Of a stretch of DNA of 23,499 nucleotides, positions 1-7,757 are shown in pieces. Source of the stretch: an uncultured Prevotellaceae bacterium (GTDB lineage Bacteria; Bacteroidota; Bacteroidia; Bacteroidales; Bacteroidaceae); the NCBI GenBank assembly GCA_946624335.1, contig CAMOSA010000015.1, forward strand, positions 1 to 23,499, read 5' to 3'. Made by a program: the position numbers and the translations under genes. Numbering within the stretch: the first letter of the stretch is position 1; each line of letters starts with the position of its first letter. Below the pieces are notes generated by a model. That model ran no database searches. It was not told the DNA's origin and worked only from the letters and a program-made list of their open reading frames with translations.

Positions 1-1
1 T

Positions 2-1612
2 GGTGATCCAGTCCCATCCGATGGTGGCGTGGAAGGTGGGGTTGTCGGCGCCGAGTATGCCTCCGTTGAACTGCGTCGTCTGTTCGTCCTTCTCCTTGAC
101 CACGCCGAAATGTTCGTTGCAAAGCACTTCTACGGCCAACACGTTGCGTCCCTGGCGCAGGAGGTGGCTCACGTCGAAATCGCCTCGCATGAAGGCGCCT
201 TCGATGCGTCCGAGGCGTTGGCCGTTGAGGAAGACGTTGGCTTTCCAGTTGATGCCGTCGAAGTGGAGGCGTCGTAGTGCGCCGTGCTGTAGCAGCGATG
301 CGGGCACTTCAAACTCGTCGCGATACCAGAAATCTGAGCGGAAGAACGACTCGGAGATCTCGTCGACGCCATCGGCATAGTTGGGGTTGGGCACCGCGCC
401 GATATTGATATAAGAGGTGAGCACGGTGCCTGGCACGGTGGCGGTGATCCAGCTCGTGTCGTCGAAGCCCTCGGAGGCTATCTCCTCGCCAGTGGCGCGG
501 ACCTCAGAGGCGCGCTGTAGCCTCCAGTTGCCTCCGCTTAGCTCCATGGTGCCATCGTTCATGACGTCTGCAGCCTTGTGGGGCTGTATGCTGACGCCGC
601 CCGTCCCCCACACTTCCAGTTCGCGCAGGGCATAGTGGCCGGAGGCGTTGGGCTCGTCCATCAGGAGCCGCACGTAGCGTCCGTCGGCCGACTGCTCGGC
701 GTGCCAGCGCCGCGGCTCCTCGTACCAGCGTGGAATGATCTGGGCGATCGTGGCCGGAGCTCCCAGGTCGACCTCCAGCCATTGCGGTCCTCCGCCGTTG
801 CTCATCCACATGCTGGCGAAGGCCTGAGAGGGCTGAGCCCACAGCGCGTGGCCGTCGGCGTCGAAGAAGAAGAGGTCGTGGATATCCCAATGAGCGGCGC
901 CCTCCATCTCGAAGAGCAGACGCAGCGCCGTGCGGCTCGATGCGTTGGCCTTCGCTGCCGGCATCACGGGGGAGAGGTTCATGTCGAGCATCCGGGCGGG
1001 CAGGTAGTCGTTGTCGGCCTGCTTGTTGGGATCGGCTTGCAAGCCGTAGCGCATGGGTTGTCCGGGCAGCCCCTTGCCCGACAGCTCGGCCACCGTCGTC
1101 CATTCGCTGCCGTCGGTCGATGCCTGCAGAGTGATGCGATAACCTCGCACGGCCTGCTGCTCATGGTAAGCCACGCGAGCGTCCAGCTTCAAGGCATGGG
1201 GCGTGAAAGCGAAGGGCCCGTCCCAAACGTATTCTATCCACGTCTTGCTGCCCATCAGCACCTGTCGGGAGAAGGGTCCGCCGTCGAGCGTCCATTCGGC
1301 TTCACGCCGCGGCAGCACGCCATCGGGCGTCGTCACCGTCAGCAGCAGTGGTGCCGTGTCGTCGCAGATGCCGTCGGTGACCAGATGCGGCGTCAGGTCG
1401 TAGTCGATGCTCGATGAGGCTGTTGCCGTGCGGTGCAGGGCCAGGTTGCGGTGCTCTGTGGCAAGCCCGTCGGCGTGAGGGCTGTTGGTGACGATCTGCG
1501 GTCCGAAGTATTGGGATGGGGCTCCGGGATAGATGCCAATGCCACGTGTGCCTTGAGCACAGAGGGTGACGGCGGAGCATAGTACGAGTAGGGTAGTGAC
1601 GATGGCTTTCAT
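2..1612 (-). CDS. Secreted GH2 family glycoside hydrolase with F5/8 type C-like region, N-terminal part only
   Basis: The minus frame is open from ATG 1612 to the left edge, giving 537 residues without a stop. Residues 1-20 form a signal peptide (MKAIVTTLLVLCSAVTLCAQ), so the protein is exported. Residues about 55-340 look like an F5/8 type C (discoidin) module, possibly interrupted: RNLALHRTATASSS, later ITLQASTDGSEWT, WLEVDLGAPATIAQI and YALRELEVWGT. From about residue 375 the GH2 sugar-binding jelly roll begins (FDDTSWITATVPGTV, then SDFWYRDEF, LHFDGINWKANVFLNG), reaching TIGWDWI at the edge. That ending and VPGTVLTSYINIG are typical of the exo-beta-glucosaminidase and beta-mannosidase branch of GH2. 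The (beta/alpha)8 barrel and both catalytic glutamates lie outside the window, so the substrate cannot be called. It is divergent from the GH29-GH3 gene, which suggests a shared glycan-degradation locus. Plus-strand open frames over this gene (for example 578-1417) are shadows. Confidence 0.88.
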   Translation of the reverse strand, partial: MKAIVTTLLVLCSAVTLCAQGTRGIGIYPGAPSQYFGPQIVTNSPHADGLATEHRNLALHRTATASSSIDYDLTPHLVTDGICDDTAPLLLTVTTPDGVLPRREAEWTLDGGPFSRQVLMGSKTWIEYVWDGPFAFTPHALKLDARVAYHEQQAVRGYRITLQASTDGSEWTTVAELSGKGLPGQPMRYGLQADPNKQADNDYLPARMLDMNLSPVMPAAKANASSRTALRLLFEMEGAAHWDIHDLFFFDADGHALWAQPSQAFASMWMSNGGGPQWLEVDLGAPATIAQIIPRWYEEPRRWHAEQSADGRYVRLLMDEPNASGHYALRELEVWGTGGVSIQPHKAADVMNDGTMELSGGNWRLQRASEVRATGEEIASEGFDDTSWITATVPGTVLTSYINIGAVPNPNYADGVDEISESFFRSDFWYRDEFEVPASLLQHGALRRLHFDGINWKANVFLNGQRLGRIEGAFMRGDFDVSHLLRQGRNVLAVEVLCNEHFGVVKEKDEQTTQFNGGILGADNPTFHATIGWDWIT

Positions 1613-1668
1613 AGTGCTGAGGGTGTTTGTTACGAGGTGAGTTGAGTGATTTTGTCGGATTACGGGGA

Positions 1669-1676
1669 CAAATATA
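1669..1676 (-). promoter_or_regulatory. Bacteroidota -7 box (TATATTTG) for the GH2 gene at 1612
   Basis: The minus strand reads TATATTTG, a full match to the TAnnTTTG -7 consensus of the Bacteroidota primary sigma factor. It lies 56 nt upstream of the start codon. I see no clear TTTG at the -33 position. Confidence 0.5.
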
Positions 1677-1715
1677 CTGCTTTTCTCGTTTACTTGGCTT
1701 TTTTCGTAGCTAAAA

Positions 1716-1747
1716 TTTGTCCATCTGCGTAGATTTTGTTTACTTTG
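1716..1747 (+). promoter_or_regulatory. Candidate promoter for the GH29-GH3 gene
   Basis: TTTG at 1716-1719 could be the -33 element, followed after about 20 nt by TTACTTTG (1740-1747). This is an imperfect TAnnTTTG box because the second base is T. The end of the box is 21 nt from the ATG at 1769, the same distance as in other promoter-gene pairs here. It sits back to back with the minus-strand promoter at 1669-1676. Confidence 0.45.
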
Positions 1748-1768
1748 TGCCATCAAAAAACCGATACT

Positions 1769-4700
1769 ATGAATAGATTGTTCACCTTTATCCTTACCCT
1801 TGCCGCCACGTTGGCCTCGCACGGGCAGGACACGCCTCCCGCTCCTGTCACTCCTTTGCCAACGCCTCATCAGGTGGCTTGGCAGCAGATGGAGACCTAC
1901 GCTTTCATCCACTTTGGTCCCAACACGTTCACCGATCGTGAATGGGGCTATGGCGACGCTCCGGTCTCGAGCTTCAATCCTCGGCGTCTCGACTGTGAGC
2001 AATGGGTCAGGGTGTTGAAGGCGGCCGGCATGAAGGGTGTCATCATCACGGCTAAGCACCATGACGGTTTTTGCCTGTGGCCTTCGCGATATACGGATTA
2101 CAGCGTTCGTAACAGTCCGTTCCGCGACGGCAAGGGCGACGTCGTCGGCGAGCTGGCCGCGGCATGTGAGAAGTATGGCCTGAAGATGGGTGTCTACCTC
2201 TCGCCCTGGGACCGCCATCAGGCCACCTACGCCACTCCGCTCTATGTCGACTATTTCCATGCCCAGCTGGAAGAACTGCTGAACAACTATGGTCCGTTGT
2301 TTGAGATATGGTTTGACGGCGCCAATGGTGGCGACGGCTACTACGGCGGTGCCCGCGAGACGCGGCACATCGACCGCCGGACCTATTACGACTTCCCCCG
2401 GGCACATCGGCGTATCGCTGCGCTGCAGCCGCAAGCCGTCGTCTTCAGCGACGGCGGGCCTGGATGCCGATGGGTGGGTAATGAACGTGGCGAAGCCGGC
2501 ACGACGAACTGGTCTTTCCTGCGTAAAGACGAGGTCTACCCGGGCTACGACCGTCATCAGGAACTCACGCAAGGACATCCCGACGGTGATGCCTGGGTGG
2601 CAGCGGAATGTGACGTGTCGATACGTCCGGGATGGTTCTATCACCACAGTGAGGACAGCCAGGTGAAGACCGCTGCACAGCTCTGTGACCTCTATTATAA
2701 GAGCGTCGGGCGCAACGGCACGCTGCTGCTGAACTTTCCGGTCGACGACGAGGGCCTGATTCATGCCGACGACTCGGCCCAGGCTGTCGGCTTCTGCCAG
2801 CGCATCCGTCGCGAGTTGGGCAGCGACCTGCTGCGGCGTGCCGCTGTCAGCGCTACCAACGGCCGTGGCCGGCACTTCCCCACGTCGGCGCTGACCGACG
2901 GTGACTTTGACACCTACTGGGCGATGAAGGATGGTGCCACGACAGGCACGCTGACCTTCACGTTGCGGCGTCCTCAGCTGGTGAACCGTCTGTCGTTGCA
3001 GGAGTATATCACGCTGGGACAGCGCGTGCGTGCGTTCCTTATAGAATATAAGGGTGACAGCGGTGAATGGCAGCCCTTGCCACTCGATGAGCCCACGACG
3101 ACCATCGGCTATAAGCGTCTGCTGCGTTTCGATGCCGTGCGTGCCAAAGCCCTTCGGGTGACGATCATCGATGCCCGCGGACCGGTGTGCCTGAGTGCTG
3201 TCGGCGCCTTCTATGCCCCTGATGAGGCGGAGGCTACGGCGGCCGTAGCGCCAGCGGCCTCGAGGCGCAGTACCACGCCCCTTTACATGTCGGCATCGGC
3301 GACCACCGACGAGCGTGTGGCCGACCTGCTGAAGCGCATGACGACGGCGGAGAAGGTGGGACAGCTGCGCTGTACGATGGGATGGGACTACTACAGTATT
3401 GCTGCCGATGGGCACATCGAACCTTCGGAATCGTTTAAGCGTGATTATGCGGATGGGCGTATCGGTATGCTCTGGGCCACCTTTCGTGCTGACCCGTGGA
3501 CTCGCAAGACGCTGTCGAACGGCCTGACACCGGAACGTGCGGCCGAGGCGGCCAACGTCCTGCAGCGCTATGCAATCGAACATTCGCCTCACGGCATTCC
3601 GCTGCTCTTGGCGGAGGAGGCGCCACACGGCCACATGGCTATTGGCACTACAGTTTATCCTACGGGACTCGGAATGGCGGCGACTTGGTCGCCATTGTTG
3701 TTGGAGCGTGTCGGCGAGGCCATCGGCAGTGAGGTGCGGTGTCAGGGAGGACACATCAGCTATGGCCCGGTGCTTGACTTGGTGCGTGACCCCCGCTGGT
3801 CACGTACCGAGGAGACGCTGGGCGAGGATCCCGTGCTGGCCTCTACGCTCGGTGCTGCCATGGTCAAGGGCCTAAGCCGGCATACCCTGTCAACGCTGAA
3901 GCACTTTGTAGCCTATGGCACCAGTGACGGTGGGCAGAACGGTGGCGCTTCGTCCATCGGTCCACGTGCGTTACACCAGTTCTTCCTGCCTCCGTTCAAG
4001 GCTGCTGTCGAAGCTGGTGCAGCAGGGATTATGACGGCCTACAATTCGATCGACGGCATCCCTTGTACGGCTCATGACGAACTGCTGCGCGGCGTGCTGC
4101 GCGGACAGTGGGGCTACCGTGGGCTGGTCGTCAGCGACCTCTATGCCATCGATGGCTTGGTAGGCACGCATCGCGTCGTCGCCGATCGTCGGCAAGCTGC
4201 TATCGCATCCTTGAAGGCTGGCGTCGATGTGGATCTCGGCGGTGCTGCTTATGCCCGCCTTACCGCTGCAGTGGAGGACGGTCAGGTCGACGAAGCGCTC
4301 ATCGACAGCGCCGTAGCACGCGTGTTGCGGCAGAAAATAGAGCTCGGACTCTTTGAACATCCCTACGTGGACCCGAAGGCTACTGACGTCGTGCATAGCA
4401 AGGCGCATCAGGACATCGCGCTGCAGACGGCTCGGGCTGCGGTGACGCTGTTGAAGAATGATACCGTAGCGATGAGGGCTGATCTTTTGGCCGGCGTCAT
4501 GTCTGCCGCCTTGACTGGTCTCGCCGCGACGGATGCCGATAGTGGCGAGGCCGCCGCGTCGACATTGGGAGGAAGTGGACGGCGAGGCTTGTTGCCGCTG
4601 AGCAGGGATGTGCGGCTGCTCGTCTGTGGGCCTAATGCGGACAATGCCTACAACCAGTTGGGCGATTACACGGCACCTCAGCGCGACGAGGATGTCGTGA

Positions 4701-5677
4701 CAATCCTTGAAGGGCTTCGCGCGAAGTTGCCGTCGCAGCAGATTACTTATGTCAAGGGGTGTGGCGTACGCGATACGACGGACGTCCACATCGCTGAGGC
4801 CGTAGCAGCTGCGGCTGACGTGGATGTGATCGTCGCTTGCGTCGGCGGCTCCAGTGCACGCGACTTCCGAACGGATTATGAGGCCACGGGTGCCGCATCG
4901 TCTGTCGCCGGCGTGACGGCTGATGAGCCACGGCTCGCCGACATGGATTGTGGCGAGGGCTTTGACCGTGCCAGCCTCTCGTTGCTCGGCCGCCAGCAGG
5001 CGTTGCTTGAGGCTCTTGCGGCCACGGGCAAGCCGTTGGTCGTTGTGTACATCGAAGGACGGCCGCTCGACAAGACGTGGGCGGCACGCCATGCGGCGGC
5101 GCTGCTCACGGCTTACTACCCAGGTCAGATGGGCGGCTTGGCTGTGGCCGACGTGCTGCTGGGCGACTACAATCCTGCTGGTCGTCTGCCGCTGAGCCAT
5201 CCACGTGATGTCGGACAGCTGCCTGTCTACTACAACCAGTTGTCGCCAAGGTCTCATGACTATGTGGAAATGGCGTCCGCACCGCTCTATCCGTTCGGCT
5301 ATGGCCTCAGCTACACACACTTCGAATACGATGATCTGGTGATAGAGGCGGTTGACGGTGATAGACCTTCGGCGGGTTATCGTGTCAGCTTGGACGTCAC
5401 AAACAGCGGCGACTGTGATGGGGAGGAAGTCGTGCAGCTGTATCTTCGCGACGATGTGGCCTCGGTCGTGACATCGGTGCAGCAGTTGAAGTCCTTCGCG
5501 CGTGTAGCAATTCCTCGCGGACAGACACGTCATGTCGCGTTCAACCTCCGTGCATCCGACTTCACCCTCATCGACCGCCAGTTGCGTCCGAGGGTTGAGG
5601 CGGGACGTTTCACGGTGCTCGTCGGGTCCTCGTCGTCGGATATCCGGTTGAGGGGAAGCATCGACGTCACTCCTTAG
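1769..5677 (+). CDS. Secreted GH29 alpha-L-fucosidase / GH3 beta-glycosidase fusion
   Basis: A single 1,302-residue frame carries two complete glycosidases. The ATG at 1769 is preferred over the upstream in-frame start at 1736 because it begins a clean signal peptide (MNRLFTFILTLAATLASHGQ) and lies 21 nt after a -7-like box. GH29 module (about 28-350): FIHFGPNTF, AKHHDGFCLW (His97/His98), and the nucleophile Asp183 in EIWFDG; GH29 removes alpha-L-fucose with retention. An F5/8 type C-like module follows (about 356-480; TNGRG, LTDGDFDTYWA). GH3 N-domain (about 508-860): EKVGQL, LKHFVAYG and the nucleophile Asp790 in VVSDLYAID. GH3 C-domain (to about 1175) has GEGFDR, whose Glu1063 is a candidate acid/base by analogy, and an unusual 42-residue loop at 899-940. 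A fibronectin III-like domain closes the protein (about 1198-1290; GEEVVQLYLRD). Both active sites look intact, so it may strip fucose and a beta-linked sugar from one glycan. The beta-sugar specificity cannot be read from sequence. Confidence 0.93.
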   Translation: MNRLFTFILTLAATLASHGQDTPPAPVTPLPTPHQVAWQQMETYAFIHFGPNTFTDREWGYGDAPVSSFNPRRLDCEQWVRVLKAAGMKGVIITAKHHDGFCLWPSRYTDYSVRNSPFRDGKGDVVGELAAACEKYGLKMGVYLSPWDRHQATYATPLYVDYFHAQLEELLNNYGPLFEIWFDGANGGDGYYGGARETRHIDRRTYYDFPRAHRRIAALQPQAVVFSDGGPGCRWVGNERGEAGTTNWSFLRKDEVYPGYDRHQELTQGHPDGDAWVAAECDVSIRPGWFYHHSEDSQVKTAAQLCDLYYKSVGRNGTLLLNFPVDDEGLIHADDSAQAVGFCQRIRRELGSDLLRRAAVSATNGRGRHFPTSALTDGDFDTYWAMKDGATTGTLTFTLRRPQLVNRLSLQEYITLGQRVRAFLIEYKGDSGEWQPLPLDEPTTTIGYKRLLRFDAVRAKALRVTIIDARGPVCLSAVGAFYAPDEAEATAAVAPAASRRSTTPLYMSASATTDERVADLLKRMTTAEKVGQLRCTMGWDYYSIAADGHIEPSESFKRDYADGRIGMLWATFRADPWTRKTLSNGLTPERAAEAANVLQRYAIEHSPHGIPLLLAEEAPHGHMAIGTTVYPTGLGMAATWSPLLLERVGEAIGSEVRCQGGHISYGPVLDLVRDPRWSRTEETLGEDPVLASTLGAAMVKGLSRHTLSTLKHFVAYGTSDGGQNGGASSIGPRALHQFFLPPFKAAVEAGAAGIMTAYNSIDGIPCTAHDELLRGVLRGQWGYRGLVVSDLYAIDGLVGTHRVVADRRQAAIASLKAGVDVDLGGAAYARLTAAVEDGQVDEALIDSAVARVLRQKIELGLFEHPYVDPKATDVVHSKAHQDIALQTARAAVTLLKNDTVAMRADLLAGVMSAALTGLAATDADSGEAAASTLGGSGRRGLLPLSRDVRLLVCGPNADNAYNQLGDYTAPQRDEDVVTILEGLRAKLPSQQITYVKGCGVRDTTDVHIAEAVAAAADVDVIVACVGGSSARDFRTDYEATGAASSVAGVTADEPRLADMDCGEGFDRASLSLLGRQQALLEALAATGKPLVVVYIEGRPLDKTWAARHAAALLTAYYPGQMGGLAVADVLLGDYNPAGRLPLSHPRDVGQLPVYYNQLSPRSHDYVEMASAPLYPFGYGLSYTHFEYDDLVIEAVDGDRPSAGYRVSLDVTNSGDCDGEEVVQLYLRDDVASVVTSVQQLKSFARVAIPRGQTRHVAFNLRASDFTLIDRQLRPRVEAGRFTVLVGSSSSDIRLRGSIDVTP

Positions 5678-5691
5678 CGGTGAAGGCTTCG

Positions 5692-6621
5692 TCAGCGTTG
5701 CTTCATCAGAGTGAAGTCGAAGCGTAGGCCGTGGTCGTTGTAAGCATTGATCGTGCCTCCGTGTAGCATGACGGCATTCTTGACGATGGCCAGTCCGAGT
5801 CCCGTCCCTCCGAGCTCGCGGCTGCGTCCTTTGTCGATGCGATAGAAGCGCTCGAAGAGTCGAGGCAGGTGTTGCGACGCTACTCCGGGTCCGTTGTCGC
5901 GGAATGAGAAATGCCATGCGTGCATCGATTCTTCGGCGCTGACGATGATGTTGGCACCGCTGCCGGCGTAGGCTATGGCGTTGTCGGTGAGGTTTCGGAA
6001 GATGCCGTAGACGAGTGTCGCGTTGCCTTGCAGGAAGATGTGCTGCGGCAGCTGGTTGTCGAAGGTGATGTGGTTTTCGGCGAGCTGCAGTGCCGTCTCA
6101 CGCTGTATGCCCTCGACGATAGCCGCTACGTCCAGGTTCTCGAAGGTGTGCAGGCCGGGTGCTTCGTCGATGCGCTGTAGTGTCGTGATATCGCGCAGCA
6201 ACGCGGCGAGTCGCTGTGCTTGTGCCAGGCTTCGTTGCAGGAACTGTTCTCGTTGCTCTTTGTCAATGTCGGGGTGGCTGCTGAGAGTCTCGAGATAGCC
6301 TTGTATGCTGGCGACGGGCGTCTTCAGCTCGTGGGCGATGTTCTGTGTGAGTTGGCGTCGCATGGCAGCCTGCTTCTCGGCTCCGTCGCGGTTGATGCGC
6401 TGGTCCATACCGGCGGCGTAGCGGTGCAGCACGAAGGTGAGGATGAGCATGACGACGAGCGAGAAGATGATCAGATGCAGGTCGTCGACACTCCCGATGG
6501 GTCTGAGGCGTTGGCGGTCGAAATCATCGAAGACGATGAACACGACGGCATAACCGATGAAGATGGTCATCACGGTGAGGAACATCTTCCGTCCCTCTGT
6601 CAGTTGGTGGATGGGGTTCAT
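5692..6621 (-). CDS. Sensor histidine kinase (PhoR-like), second gene of a two-component operon
   Basis: This 309-residue inner-membrane kinase autophosphorylates on histidine and passes phosphate to the regulator encoded 11 nt upstream. Two membrane segments (about 14-31 and 50-66) flank a short loop of about 18 residues, so there is no sizeable periplasmic sensor domain. The HisKA box NIAHELKTPVASIQGYLE places the phosphorylated residue at His97. The HATPase domain shows the N box NLTDNAIAY (Asn214), G1 DNGPG (242-246), the F box LFERFYR and G2 GGTGLGLAIV (271-280). I see no PAS domain and no clear HAMP domain. With so little outside the membrane, the signal may come from a partner protein, as in PhoR systems; that is inference. 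Its 3' end converges on the GH29-GH3 gene with only 14 nt between stop codons, so no separate terminator fits there. Confidence 0.93.
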   Translation of the reverse strand: MNPIHQLTEGRKMFLTVMTIFIGYAVVFIVFDDFDRQRLRPIGSVDDLHLIIFSLVVMLILTFVLHRYAAGMDQRINRDGAEKQAAMRRQLTQNIAHELKTPVASIQGYLETLSSHPDIDKEQREQFLQRSLAQAQRLAALLRDITTLQRIDEAPGLHTFENLDVAAIVEGIQRETALQLAENHITFDNQLPQHIFLQGNATLVYGIFRNLTDNAIAYAGSGANIIVSAEESMHAWHFSFRDNGPGVASQHLPRLFERFYRIDKGRSRELGGTGLGLAIVKNAVMLHGGTINAYNDHGLRFDFTLMKQR

Positions 6622-6632
6622 GGCTTAATGTC

Positions 6633-7346
6633 TTATTCGACGAATGCGTATCCGAATCCCGACTTGGACACGATGTGTGCGGCCTTATTGCCCAGTTTCT
6701 TGCGCAGGCGTGTGACGCATACGTCAACGGTCCGTTCGGTGACGACAACCTCGGGTGGCCAAACGCGTGCGATAAGCTCGGCTCGTGAGAAAACTTGTCC
6801 GCGCTCGGTGATGAGCACGCGCAGGAGGTCGAACTCGGTGCGCGTGAGTTGGGCGTCGTTGTCGTCGACGGTGGCAATCTTGCGTGCCTCGTCGATGATG
6901 ATGCCGTCGGCCTGCAGGACAGGCACCTCGTGGTGTTGTGCCCGCCTGAGCACGGCATGAACGCGAGCGATGAGTTCGCGCAGCGAGAAGGGCTTCGAGA
7001 TGTAGTCATCTGCTCCGAGGTTGAGCCCCGTGATGATGTCGTTCTCGGTGTCGCGTGCGGTGAGGAAGATGATGGGCAGATGGCGTGTGGCGTCGTCGGT
7101 CTTCAGCTGCTGGGCCAAGGCGAAGCCTGACATGCCTGCCATCATCACGTCGAGCAGTAGCAGGTCAACGTCGCTGTGGACGGTACGGTTGTCGGGCATC
7201 GGCTGCCGGAGCATGTCAATGGCTTCCTCGGCGGATGCTGCCACGTCGACGTCAAAGCCTTCCATTTGCAGGTTGAATTTCAGGATCTCTCGCAGGTCGG
7301 GCTCATCGTCGACGACCATAATGCGTTGTTTCTTCTCGCTGTTCAT
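6633..7346 (-). CDS. OmpR/PhoB family response regulator
   Basis: A 237-residue DNA-binding response regulator, first gene of the operon with the histidine kinase. The receiver domain (about 8-122) has the acidic pair Asp13/Asp14 (VVDDEPD), the phospho-acceptor Asp66 (LLLLDVMMAGMSG), Thr96 (FLTARD) and Lys118 (ISKPFSLRE). The C-terminal winged helix (about 145-237) is of OmpR/PhoB type (LTRTEFDLLRVL, RTVDVCVTRLRKKLG, SGFGYAF). The ATG at 7346 is chosen because the next methionine (residue 10) would cut into the first beta strand of the receiver. Tandem Pho-box-like half-sites upstream suggest PhoB-type binding and autoregulation. The protein does not look like the RprY sequence I remember from Bacteroides, but orthology to PhoB is inferred from the operator and family only. 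Confidence 0.93.
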   Translation of the reverse strand: MNSEKKQRIMVVDDEPDLREILKFNLQMEGFDVDVAASAEEAIDMLRQPMPDNRTVHSDVDLLLLDVMMAGMSGFALAQQLKTDDATRHLPIIFLTARDTENDIITGLNLGADDYISKPFSLRELIARVHAVLRRAQHHEVPVLQADGIIIDEARKIATVDDNDAQLTRTEFDLLRVLITERGQVFSRAELIARVWPPEVVVTERTVDVCVTRLRKKLGNKAAHIVSKSGFGYAFVE

Positions 7347-7350
7347 GGGG

Positions 7351-7358
7351 CAAAGGTA
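7351..7358 (-). promoter_or_regulatory. -7 box (TACCTTTG) of the two-component operon
   Basis: The minus strand reads TACCTTTG, a full TAnnTTTG match, only four bases (CCCC) before the ATG at 7346. No TTTG is present at the -33 position; that space holds the tandem repeats at 7369-7407, as expected for an activator-dependent promoter. The transcript would start at or very near the start codon. Confidence 0.6.
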
Positions 7359-7368
7359 AATAGTTTTT

Positions 7369-7407
7369 GTGACATAAAGGTCACAATTCAGTTACAAAAA
7401 TGTTACA
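7369..7407 (-). promoter_or_regulatory. Four tandem Pho-box-like half-sites, 11-nt period
   Basis: On the minus strand, reading toward the regulator gene, TGTAAC (7407-7402), TGTAAC (7396-7391), TGTGAC (7385-7380) and TGTCAC (7374-7369) are each followed by a 5-nt spacer, so the repeats recur at exactly 11 nt. PhoB of Escherichia coli binds direct repeats containing TGTCA at the same 11-nt spacing, placed about 10 nt upstream of the -10 box. Here the last half-site ends 10 nt before the -7 box. This predicts two regulator dimers and positive autoregulation. The two half-sites at 7369-7385 also form an inverted repeat, but the run of four direct repeats explains the data better. Confidence 0.72.
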
Positions 7408-7409
7408 GT

Positions 7410-7441
7410 CTTGTCTGGGTGTCCGTTTTGCCGTATCTTTG
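7410..7441 (+). promoter_or_regulatory. Candidate rightward promoter facing the gene-poor 7442-7757 stretch
   Basis: CTTG at 7410-7413 and TATCTTTG at 7434-7441, separated by 20 nt, fit the Bacteroidota promoter pattern. It abuts the tandem half-sites at 7369-7407, so the same regulator might affect it. No convincing gene lies downstream on the plus strand before the 3' end of rsgA. Confidence 0.4.
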
Positions 7442-7757
7442 CAGTGACTTAAAGCTTGTACACGCACAAAACCTACATATTCCTGCAGCGGGGATGAGCC
7501 TGTCATCCACTCTGTATCTTGGACTTATGCCAGCCGGCTATTCGTTCGTCATCAGTGATCTTGTGTGCCCGTACGTTTCGCTTGTCGATGTTCTTAACGC
7601 GTATCTGCAGCGGTTATGTGATGTATGAGACTGTTTCCTCCTCTGCATCTGATAAATATGTTCTTAGGTCTTGGTATGCTGCTCTGTTGGGACATCGTCA
7701 TAGTTTTTGGGCGCGAACGAAGCCGTGCTGGCATTGTTTTTTCTTCTATACGTTGCG
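7442..7757. other. Stretch without a convincing gene; possible short transcript
   Basis: Between the regulator's promoter region and the rsgA stop there is no recognisable gene on either strand. The best plus-strand candidate is a 44-codon frame at 7494-7628 (MSLSSTLYLGLMPAGYSF...), with no ribosome-binding site and no family I recognise. A longer frame beginning at a TTG (7519-7812) has a serine-rich end lying antisense to rsgA and is not believable. A weak hairpin GCC-GTGCT-GGC followed by a T-run at 7722-7746 could end a rightward transcript. I see no tRNA fold or known riboswitch. Confidence 0.35.

Noticed and set aside
578..1417. 279-codon plus-strand frame (and 504-1103 on the minus strand)
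   Set aside because: Both overlap the GH2 gene that is open through 1612-2 on the minus strand and has a signal peptide and GH2 motifs. The alternative frames show no domain.
3971..5917. 648-codon open frame on the minus strand
   Set aside because: It lies antisense to the GH3 half of the fusion and runs into the kinase gene. Its product is rich in Arg, His and Cys with no recognisable domain, as expected for a shadow frame in GC-rich coding DNA.
7369..7385. CRP/FNR-type palindrome (TGTGAC...GTCACA)
   Set aside because: The spacing between TGTGA and TCACA is 8 rather than the usual 6, and two further copies at the same 11-nt period make a direct-repeat operator the better reading.
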